From Chloroflexota bacterium (GTDB taxonomy: Bacteria > Chloroflexota > UBA5177 > JANWHV01), in contig JAQBPC010000299.1 in assembly GCA_028287725.1 (NCBI GenBank), positions 1-5,290 of the forward strand: a DNA stretch of 5,290 nucleotides, read 5' to 3'. The notes beneath the pieces were generated by a model. The model was not told the origin of the DNA. It did no database searches and saw only the letters and a program-made list of their open reading frames with translations. Positions within the stretch are counted from its first letter, which is position 1. Every line of letters starts with the position of its first letter. Shown one piece after another: positions 1 to 4,722 of the stretch. A program made the translations under genes and the position numbers.

Positions 1-747
1 CAGCATGAATCCGCCACCATCGATACGTTCCTGGGCAAGGCGCCCGCCAAGGTCCCGTACGTCATCGGGATCGCCGGCAGCGTGGCTGTCGGGAAGAGCA
101 CGACGGCGCGTATTCTGCAGGCGCTCCTCGCGCGCTGGCCGAATCACCCCAGGGTAGACCTGGTCACCACGGACGGCTTTCTCCTGCCGAGCCGCGTCTT
201 GGCCGCGCGGGGCCTCATGCAGCGCAAGGGCTTCCCCGAGAGCTACGACCTACGGGGCCTGGTACGGTTCCTCACCGAGGTCAAGGCCGGCGTGGAGACG
301 GTGGCAGCCCCGAAGTATTCGCACGTGGCCTACGACATCGTTCCCGATGAGGTGCAGGTCGTCAGCCATCCGGATATCGTGATCGTCGAGGGACTCAATG
401 TCTTGCAGACCTCAGGGGGTCCGGCCGGACGGGCGCCTCGCCTATTCGTCTCAGACTTCTTCGACTTCTCGATCTATGTCGATGCGGCCGAAGGGGACCT
501 GGAGCGTTGGTATGTCGAGCGGTTCCTCGTGCTCCGCGACAGCGTATTTCAAGACAAGACGTCATACTTTCACCACTACGCGGACCTGACAACCGAGCAG
601 GCCGTAGAAAAGGCCACGCAGATCTGGCGCGAAATCAACCGGGTCAACCTGCGCGCGAACATCCTGCCCACGCGCGAACGCGCGCACCTTATTTTGGAAA
701 AAGGGCCAGATCACGTCGTTCGCAAGATGCTGCTGCGGAGGTTATGA
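1..747 (+). CDS. coaA: Type I pantothenate kinase CoaA, 5' end cut off by the window
   Basis: CoaA phosphorylates pantothenate with ATP, the first and usually rate-controlling step of coenzyme A synthesis in the cytoplasm. The frame is open from base 1 and ends at TGA 745-747, giving 248 visible residues. The P-loop GIAGSVAVGKST is at visible residues 23-34, with the catalytic Lys at 32. TTDGF follows at 56-60; its Asp lies 26 residues after the P-loop Lys, the spacing I recall for Lys101 and Asp127 of the E. coli enzyme. KGFPESYD, EGLNVLQ, VSDFFDFSIYVDA, SYFHHYADLT and ILPTRERA follow in the family order. By that comparison (family length about 316) some 69 N-terminal residues lie upstream. 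The GTG at 82 is inside the P-loop and cannot be the true start. No damage is visible in the part present. The gene is metabolic and separated from the downstream genes by 356 bases, so a functional link is not implied. Confidence 0.97.
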   Translation, partial: QHESATIDTFLGKAPAKVPYVIGIAGSVAVGKSTTARILQALLARWPNHPRVDLVTTDGFLLPSRVLAARGLMQRKGFPESYDLRGLVRFLTEVKAGVETVAAPKYSHVAYDIVPDEVQVVSHPDIVIVEGLNVLQTSGGPAGRAPRLFVSDFFDFSIYVDAAEGDLERWYVERFLVLRDSVFQDKTSYFHHYADLTTEQAVEKATQIWREINRVNLRANILPTRERAHLILEKGPDHVVRKMLLRRL

Positions 748-852
748 AAGCCTCCGGCATATGCGCTGGACCTAGACGGATTCCTTGCATCCGCCGGACC
801 ACGCCATCCAGGTGAATGATCGGTACCAGGTGTGTGGCGATCGATGGTGGAT

Positions 853-873
853 CGGGCCTATCATAGGATCCCG
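853..873 (+). repeat. Imperfect inverted repeat, possible operator or hairpin
   Basis: CGGGCCTA (853-860) pairs with TAGG (864-867) and CCCG (870-873) across a TCA loop, with a two-base AT bulge on the 3' side. This gives eight pairs in 21 bases. No T-run follows. It lies about 240 bases before the cheW-like start, so it could be a protein site or a coaA 3' end structure; nothing in the sequence decides between them. Confidence 0.4.
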
Positions 874-909
874 GTTTCCTAAAGCCCCACGTCGGCGGCA
901 GAAAGCGCA

Positions 910-929
910 CCGAATTAGCCGAAATTCGG
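910..929 (+). repeat. Perfect 7-base inverted repeat CCGAATT-N6-AATTCGG
   Basis: Both arms match exactly, separated by AGCCGA. An AT-centred dyad of this size upstream of a gene is typical of a repressor or activator dimer site. A second small palindrome, GCAAATTGC, begins right after it at 930-938. No regulator is encoded in the window, so its ligand is unknown. Confidence 0.5.
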
Positions 930-956
930 GCAAATTGCGCCTTACAACCTGGATGC

Positions 957-968
957 GTGGCTTGCCAC
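957..968 (+). repeat. Short perfect inverted repeat GTGGC-TT-GCCAC
   Basis: The arms are five bases with a two-base centre. It lies seven bases upstream of the 16-base motif at 975-990 that recurs before the receptor gene. It also overlaps TTGCCA (962-967), a possible -35 hexamer, but the 19-base gap to TATTCG at 987-992 is too long for a confident promoter call. Confidence 0.35.
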
Positions 969-974
969 ACCCTG

Positions 975-990
975 GTACTATTGGGCTATT
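975..990 (+). promoter_or_regulatory. Shared upstream motif GTACTATTGGGCTATT (copy 1)
   Basis: This 16-base block matches 14 of 16 positions of a block at 1749-1764 in front of the receptor gene, with no gap. The GGGCTATT end resembles a -10 region with a GC-rich 5' flank. It lies about 114 bases before the cheW-like start. It may be a promoter core or an activator site common to both genes; this is inferred only from the match. Confidence 0.4.
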
Positions 991-1039
991 CGTTTGGCGC
1001 GCTCGACCGGCCTAGGATAGACCTACGGAACCGTTTTTC

Positions 1040-1082
1040 CCGGCAACGCCAGGGATCATGTCCCTGCGTTCCCCTTTGCCGG
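1040..1082 (+). other. Long stem-loop in the leader of the cheW-like gene
   Basis: The outer arms CCGGCAA (1040-1046) and TTGCCGG (1076-1082) match perfectly. Inside, CG (1047-1048) pairs with CG (1067-1068), C1049 is bulged, and CAGGGA (1050-1055) pairs with TCCCTG (1061-1066) around a TCATG loop. The unpaired bases 1069-1075 form an internal bulge. In an alternative pairing, AACG 1045-1048 pairs with CGTT 1067-1070, giving a continuous ten-pair stem with one bulge. It ends 13 bases before the Shine-Dalgarno sequence, so it could influence translation. No T-run follows. Confidence 0.5.
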
Positions 1083-1095
1083 AGCCGGCCCCAGC

Positions 1096-1100
1096 AGGAG
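1096..1100 (+). promoter_or_regulatory. Ribosome binding site AGGAG with two candidate starts
   Basis: AGGAG lies only three bases before ATG 1104 but nine bases before ATG 1110, in the same frame. The spacing favours 1110, which would remove two residues (Met-Glu). I annotate the first ATG because both encode essentially the same protein. The site argues against the upstream extension of the frame to 957. Confidence 0.6.
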
Positions 1101-1103
1101 AGC

Positions 1104-1676
1104 ATGGAGATGATCGCCGAAGAACCCGCAAGCCGTGCAGTAGAAGTAGCATCCGAGAGCCCATGGTGCTATCTCGTCTCGCTGGGCGGTAGCCTATTCG
1201 CCTTGCCTGACGACGACCGTACGGTATTGCTCCCTTTCATCAGCGGCATCCCACAGGTGACGCCATTACCGCGAGGCCTCGTACCCCCGTATGTCCTCGG
1301 CCTGATCAACGTGGCTCAGCGTGCCGAGCTGCTGATTGATCTGCCGCGGATGCTCCGCCTGCGCGACGGCCCCGCGGCGCCGAGCATGGCCGAGAGCCAG
1401 CGGGTCGTGGTGATCGGTGAGACCAATCGGCCGGATGTCGGCGAGTATCGCCTGGCGTTTGCCGTCGACTATGGCTACGAATTGTTCCAGGTGGGTCAAC
1501 GTACGCCTACCACGAACCACCCACTGGGCCCCTATGTCAGCACGATGCTCGAGACACCGCACGGAGAGGCCGCCTTACTCGAATTGGAGGCAGTGTGTAA
1601 CGCGGTACTCCGGGAAATGGGGGCGGATCGGCTGTGGAACGAGGTTTTGGCCGCGCCGGACGCCGCCGAGATGTAG
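1104..1676 (+). CDS. Divergent CheW-like adaptor (PilI-like position)
   Basis: CheW-domain proteins link chemoreceptors to a CheA kinase in cytoplasmic arrays under the membrane. This protein has 190 residues, near the size of stand-alone CheW or PilI. The CheW fold covers about residues 21-165: YLVSLGGSLFALP (23-35), a Pro-rich ITPLP-like segment (50-56), YVLGLINVAQRAELLIDL (63-80), RVVVIGE (100-106) and YRLAFAVDYGYELFQV (115-130). In canonical members the turn after LIN is xRGxxxPxxDL. Here Arg-Gly is Ala-Gln and the Pro is Leu, so a residue normally important for array contacts is missing. The upstream frame is open to 957, but that part is regulatory-looking DNA without domain similarity; the AGGAG at 1096-1100 supports a start at 1104 or 1110. 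The gene precedes the receptor gene with a 308-base gap, so it may be transcribed separately. The CheW assignment is strong; its partners are inferred. Confidence 0.85.
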   Translation: MEMIAEEPASRAVEVASESPWCYLVSLGGSLFALPDDDRTVLLPFISGIPQVTPLPRGLVPPYVLGLINVAQRAELLIDLPRMLRLRDGPAAPSMAESQRVVVIGETNRPDVGEYRLAFAVDYGYELFQVGQRTPTTNHPLGPYVSTMLETPHGEAALLELEAVCNAVLREMGADRLWNEVLAAPDAAEM

Positions 1677-1700
1677 CAAACCGGCCCATAGTCCCGGATA

Positions 1701-1730
1701 TTGCGCCAAATCGTCAGTTTCGGCTATAGT
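1701..1730 (+). promoter_or_regulatory. Sigma-70-type promoter candidate TTGCGC-N18-TATAGT
   Basis: The -35 candidate TTGCGC (1701-1706) keeps the TTG core, and the -10 candidate TATAGT (1725-1730) matches TATAAT at five of six positions; the spacer is 18 bases. It sits just after the cheW-like gene and faces the receptor gene. A second -10-like TATTAT lies at 1761-1766 within the shared motif but lacks a clear -35 element. Confidence 0.45.
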
Positions 1731-1748
1731 AAATGCTTTTTTCCCGTA

Positions 1749-1764
1749 GTACAAATGGGCTATT
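1749..1764 (+). promoter_or_regulatory. Shared upstream motif GTACAAATGGGCTATT (copy 2)
   Basis: It matches the block at 975-990 at 14 of 16 positions; the two differences are T to A at motif positions 5 and 7. It lies about 220 bases before the receptor start. Upstream of both copies is ATTGCGCC (934-941 and 1700-1707), 41 and 49 bases before the motif start. The repetition suggests common control of the adaptor and receptor genes. Confidence 0.4.
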
Positions 1765-1785
1765 ATCAGGCATGGACGAGAAGCT

Positions 1786-1805
1786 TACACTGCGGTACGC
1801 AAGTG
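1786..1805 (+). other. Strong leader hairpin followed by a T5 run
   Basis: ACACTGCG (1786-1793) pairs with CGCA (1797-1800) and GTGT (1802-1805) around a GTA loop, with A1801 bulged: eight pairs in 20 bases. TTTTT follows at 1813-1817, seven bases after the stem. That gap is long for a classical intrinsic terminator, so it could be a weak terminator or attenuator for the receptor operon, or the 3' end of a short leader RNA. Confidence 0.45.
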
Positions 1806-1817
1806 TGCGAGTGTTTT

Positions 1818-1840
1818 TATGCCCAGTGCGACCTCTGGCA
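1818..1840 (+). other. Second leader hairpin directly after the T-run
   Basis: ATGCC (1818-1822) and AG (1824-1825) pair with CTGGCAT (1834-1840), with C1823 bulged and an eight-base loop TGCGACCT. It begins right after the T-run at 1813-1817, so two stems flank that run. Whether they are alternatives or independent cannot be told from the sequence. Confidence 0.4.
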
Positions 1841-1970
1841 TGGCATTGTTCGGCACACGCGCTGCGCTGAATTCTCAAGCAATGATGCCCCTCCTACTGC
1901 CCTCGCACGTAGGTAGCGGGCCTGCGAACAAGGTCGGCAACAGAGCCTGCGTGTTGATACCGCAGCCGAA

Positions 1971-1978
1971 AGGGGGAG
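1971..1978 (+). promoter_or_regulatory. Strong ribosome binding site AGGGGGAG
   Basis: The purine-rich site lies six bases before ATG 1985, ideal spacing. It fixes the start of the receptor gene and suggests efficient translation. Confidence 0.75.
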
Positions 1979-1984
1979 CGTCGC

Positions 1985-4036
1985 ATGAATAATACATCGA
2001 TTCAGGGCCAGCGCCTTCTCTACTCGGTCATAGCCTTTGTCCTTGTTCTGTTTGCGCTCCTTTCCGTGCTGCTGTTCCAGCTTGTTAATGGCGCCAACTC
2101 GAGCAAAACTGCGAATCAGACCGCTGTCACTGCCGCGAGTAACGCGCAGGCCACCGAAAATTCGATCGCCGGCGTGATTACCATGGCCAAGACAATGGCC
2201 GGCGAGGGCGGCCTGAAGGCATTCGCGGCGAACCCCGCAGATACGAACGTGCGCGAAATCGTCACTTCCGCGGCATTGAACATGGAGAAGGCGTCACCAC
2301 AAATCGACGCCTTCTATTTTTACGACGCGCAAGGCGGCTTTGTTCTCCAGCAGAGCAGCTCTCGTGCGTCCAGTCACACCCCCACTTCGGGCTTCCTTGT
2401 AGGTTCCACGCTGCAGTCTGCCATTCAGCACGCCCTGCAGCCGAATGCCCAGCCGGCCGTAATTTTCGCTTTCGATGCCCGCGCCTCGGCGTATGGAAGG
2501 CTGTACGTGGTGCTGCCGTTCGACGGTGGCGGCGGCGTGCTGGTACAGCAATCAAATGCGGCGCCTATTTTCAGCCCCTTCGTGAAGGACGGCTCAGCCG
2601 GCAGCCTGATCCTCTACAAGAACATCGTGATCGGTCCGGAGATAGCCTCGTTCCACAGGCTTGGTGAGCTACCTGTCACCACCGTGGATGCGAGGCTGGA
2701 TCCCTCGCTAGTCGGTACGCTCAAGCAAACGTCAGTCCCTTATTCAATAACGGGCACGAAGCCAAAGCTCACGATCGGAGGAACAATGGTAGAAGGCAGC
2801 ATCGCGCCCGTTGGCCAAGCAGGCCTGCAGGTGCTCAGTTACGTGGCGATCGCGGATTCCTCGGCAAACGGCGGCCTGATTGCCGCGGCGGCTGTGCTCC
2901 TCGTCATCCTTGTGGGCACCATTATCGGCCTGTTCTTCTATGTGAATCGCAGATTGCAGCTCGGCATGCAGGCGAGCGAAACGCTCGTTCGCGCCAAGTC
3001 CGAGGCACTGACGGAAGATATCGTGGCCGTCTCGCAGGCACTGGCAGTCGCCCGAGAAGGTGACCTGACGGTGCAAATACCCGACAGCGAATCCGAGGTA
3101 GGTCTCCTCTCGCTGTCACTCAACGGCTTGATTAACGACTACGGGCAAATCGTAGGCGGCATCGTCCATGCCTCTCAGGCGGTACAGGAAGGCGCGGCCC
3201 GCGTCGACGAAGGCGTGCGGCGCATCGTGGACGTGGCGACCAGCCAGTCCGAATCGGTGTCCCTCGTGGCTGCCAGCGTTGAATCCGTGGCGTCATCCGC
3301 CGTGGAAGTGCAGCAAGGCACGGAAATGGCGACGACCCTGGCCGCTAACGCCCGCGGAGCCGTGAACTCCGGCCAGGAATCGGTAGGCCGTATCGCCGAA
3401 GCCGTAGACGCCATCAAGGAAGCCGCTATCGGCACAACCCGCGAGTTCAAGCGCCTCCAGGAAGACTCTATCCGCCTGACCGCCCTTGTGGCCTCCGTGA
3501 AGAGCAACGCGGAGAACCTCGACATGCAGGCGGCGAACGCGACACTCGAAGCGCGCCACCTTGGTACCGAATCCGGTTCCGCCTTCGCGACGAACATCGG
3601 TCGTCTGGCCCGTCAGGCCCAGGACACGCTTGCCGACGCCGAAGGCGCGGTGCGCAGTGTAGTAACCTCCATCGACGAAGTGAACAGGCGTATCGAGCGT
3701 ATCTCGGAACAGGTTCGCCGCGGTGTTGAAGAAGTGCGGACGGTACGCACCACATTCGACGAAATTACCCATACGAATTCCAGCCTGGTGCAATTCATCG
3801 ACAACGTGGCCGGCTCGGCCGGTGTCCAGGCCCAATCAGCGCAGCAAGCTGCCCGCTCCATTACCGAAATTGCCCAGGTGTTCGAACAGTTCACCGAGCT
3901 GCTCATCACCTCCGGTGACGAAATCGCAAACATGCGCCTCATTGTCGCCAGCTTGCGCGAGTCGGTAGCCGACCTGAAGGTGGACGACACCGCCCTGCCC
4001 ACGGAGACCGTGCTCGCGGCGGAGAGCGCGGCATGA
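1985..4036 (+). CDS. Transmembrane chemoreceptor-like protein with Cache-like sensor and altered PilJ-type signalling tip
   Basis: This 683-residue protein has the layout of a methyl-accepting chemotaxis protein: TM1 at about 11-34, a periplasmic region 35-296, TM2 at 297-320, a HAMP-like segment 321-385 (with EGDLTVQI and SEVGLLSLSLN), then a long helical region to about 665. The periplasmic part contains IDAFYFYDAQGGFVLQQ (107-123) and RLYVVLPFDGGGGVLVQQ (172-189), suggesting a Cache-like fold. From memory of PilJ, residues 487-527 align without gaps to its segment before the hairpin turn (shared KRL, then N-A and the closing G), and the total length is near PilJ. The tip is abnormal: the consensus TNxLALNAAIEAARAG is read as LDMQAANATLEARHLG (512-527), and the return strand GSAFATNIGRLA (531-542) is two residues shorter overall. 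I see no consensus methylation site. The gene has a strong ribosome binding site and overlaps the next by four bases. Receptor class is secure; ligand and output are unknown. Confidence 0.88.
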   Translation: MNNTSIQGQRLLYSVIAFVLVLFALLSVLLFQLVNGANSSKTANQTAVTAASNAQATENSIAGVITMAKTMAGEGGLKAFAANPADTNVREIVTSAALNMEKASPQIDAFYFYDAQGGFVLQQSSSRASSHTPTSGFLVGSTLQSAIQHALQPNAQPAVIFAFDARASAYGRLYVVLPFDGGGGVLVQQSNAAPIFSPFVKDGSAGSLILYKNIVIGPEIASFHRLGELPVTTVDARLDPSLVGTLKQTSVPYSITGTKPKLTIGGTMVEGSIAPVGQAGLQVLSYVAIADSSANGGLIAAAAVLLVILVGTIIGLFFYVNRRLQLGMQASETLVRAKSEALTEDIVAVSQALAVAREGDLTVQIPDSESEVGLLSLSLNGLINDYGQIVGGIVHASQAVQEGAARVDEGVRRIVDVATSQSESVSLVAASVESVASSAVEVQQGTEMATTLAANARGAVNSGQESVGRIAEAVDAIKEAAIGTTREFKRLQEDSIRLTALVASVKSNAENLDMQAANATLEARHLGTESGSAFATNIGRLARQAQDTLADAEGAVRSVVTSIDEVNRRIERISEQVRRGVEEVRTVRTTFDEITHTNSSLVQFIDNVAGSAGVQAQSAQQAARSITEIAQVFEQFTELLITSGDEIANMRLIVASLRESVADLKVDDTALPTETVLAAESAA

Positions 4037-4722
4037 ACATCCCGGACCCGGTTCTCCAGCCGGGTGGGCGCGATGTGCGTGCCGCCGATCAAATCGTCAG
4101 TCATCTGCTTGAGCGCATGGTCGAAGCCAGCCAGGACAACGTCGATACGCTTGTCGGCGCAATCCAGCGCGTCGCTCGCGAGCTGTCGTCACTCTCGTTT
4201 AATTACAACGGCCATATCATTCGTGCCGGGATCCACAGCCCTGAGCTGCAAGCGCTCGACCGCCAGCTCGACGAGGCAAGCACCGTGCTAAGCCGCACCC
4301 TTTTCGATCTGCAGCAACGGCTGCTCGGCGATGTTCACGCCCTTCGCCCGCTGCTGCGCATCTTTCAGGTCGCTGATCTGGAGGATGATCGGCCTGCCGT
4401 GGTTCGCCTGCGCGAGCGACTCGACGCCTACTGCGCGGCGCTGGAACGGGAATATCACGGCATCAGCGAGACGCTCGCCGCCCTCAGCTTCCGGCTCGCC
4501 CTCATGGGCAACAACATCGAGATTGCCGCCTGCCGGGCTGGTGGCGAGGATGTCTCGACGCCCGTCGATCTGTTCTGCGTGATGGCCAACCAGCTTCGCT
4601 CGCTGGCCGACCGCCTGCGAAACACCACCGGCGATCTGCGCATCTTCCAGCAGTCGCAGAACGGCTATGCCGAGTCGCTGCGCGTGGCATTGGCTAGCTC
4701 GAGCACGAGTGCGGCAGCATGA
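4033..4722 (+). CDS. Soluble helical protein with a chemoreceptor-tip-like segment
   Basis: I do not recognise this 229-residue protein as a named family. It has no signal peptide or membrane segment and looks mostly helical (about 17-56, 70-112, 118-168, 178-222). Residues 155-170, LALMGNNIEIAACRAG, line up without gaps with TNLLALNAAIEAARAG of chemoreceptor tips at Asn, Ile, one Ala and the closing RAG. Residues 181-199, FCVMANQLRSLADRLRNTT, line up without gaps with the return strand FAVVADEVRSLAERSRNAT. The loop between RAG and Phe is ten residues instead of five. Only about 30 residues follow, so this is not a normal long antiparallel hairpin. ATG 4033 overlaps the receptor stop TGA (ATGA), with GGAG at 4021-4024 eight bases upstream. 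It probably acts with the receptor, perhaps packing against its signalling bundle or a CheW/CheA-like partner. The tip likeness is my reading and could be convergent helix composition. Confidence 0.75.
   Translation: MNIPDPVLQPGGRDVRAADQIVSHLLERMVEASQDNVDTLVGAIQRVARELSSLSFNYNGHIIRAGIHSPELQALDRQLDEASTVLSRTLFDLQQRLLGDVHALRPLLRIFQVADLEDDRPAVVRLRERLDAYCAALEREYHGISETLAALSFRLALMGNNIEIAACRAGGEDVSTPVDLFCVMANQLRSLADRLRNTTGDLRIFQQSQNGYAESLRVALASSSTSAAA

Larger units (their letters stand above)
748..1103 (+). promoter_or_regulatory. Non-coding gap coaA to cheW-like gene, rich in inverted repeats
   Basis: No convincing gene lies here; the short open frames have no recognisable domain and no good ribosome binding site. 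The stretch contains several inverted repeats, annotated separately at 853-873, 910-929, 957-968 and 1040-1082. Two further structures are possible right after the coaA stop: TCCGGC 753-758 with GCCGGA 793-798, and the competing CGGAT 777-781 with ATCCG 789-793. Neither is followed by a T-run, so I see no classical rho-independent terminator for coaA. GCAAATTGC at 930-938 is another small palindrome. A clear sigma-70 promoter could not be fixed by eye. Confidence 0.6.
1677..1984 (+). promoter_or_regulatory. Long structured leader upstream of the receptor gene
   Basis: The gap of 308 bases holds a promoter candidate (1701-1730), the second copy of the shared motif (1749-1764), two consecutive hairpins (1786-1805 and 1818-1840) with a T5 run between them, and weaker dyads such as CCTAC 1893-1897 with GTAGG 1909-1913 and CTGCG 1947-1951 with CGCAG 1961-1965. 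GCCTGCG occurs twice, at 1920-1926 and 1945-1951. Transcription from the promoter candidate would give a leader of roughly 250 bases. The open frame 1701-1916 is not credible as a gene. Confidence 0.6.

Noticed and set aside
964..990. Flagellar sigma-28 promoter (TAAA-N15-GCCGATAA type) suggested by GGGCTATT in both leaders.
   Set aside because: No TAAA-like -35 element lies at the right distance before either copy, and GGGCTATT matches the -10 consensus poorly.
785..1015. ORF of 76 codons in the coaA downstream gap.
   Set aside because: It is rich in Arg, Pro and Ile without domain features, has no good ribosome binding site, and covers the inverted repeat cluster.
957..1103. N-terminal extension of the CheW-like protein, since the frame is open from 957.
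   Set aside because: The extra residues have no domain likeness, overlap dyads and a stem-loop, and the start at 957 has no ribosome binding site, while 1104/1110 has AGGAG.
1786..1817. Classical rho-independent terminator for the cheW-like gene.
   Set aside because: The T5 run starts seven bases after the stem instead of immediately, and the hairpin lies downstream of the receptor promoter candidate. It is kept only as a possible attenuator.
1701..1916. Small Cys-containing ORF of 71 codons in the receptor leader.
   Set aside because: It starts with TTG at the promoter candidate, has no ribosome binding site, spans both hairpins, and shows no recognisable motif.
1850..1960. Possible cyclic-di-GMP (GEMM-I) riboswitch, because GTAGGTAGCGGG at 1909-1920 matches a stretch of the GEMM-I 3' region as I remember it.
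   Set aside because: The other conserved GEMM-I parts are absent: no CAGGGCAAACC-like 5' segment, no GGGACGCAAAGCC, and no GGTTACCG after the match. A covariance-model search would settle it.
3293..3835. Long minus-strand ORF (180 codons) opposite the receptor, and a similar one at 4288-4851 (187 codons) opposite the tip-like gene.
   Set aside because: Both are mirror frames of well-supported coding sequence in GC-rich DNA; their translations show no known domain.
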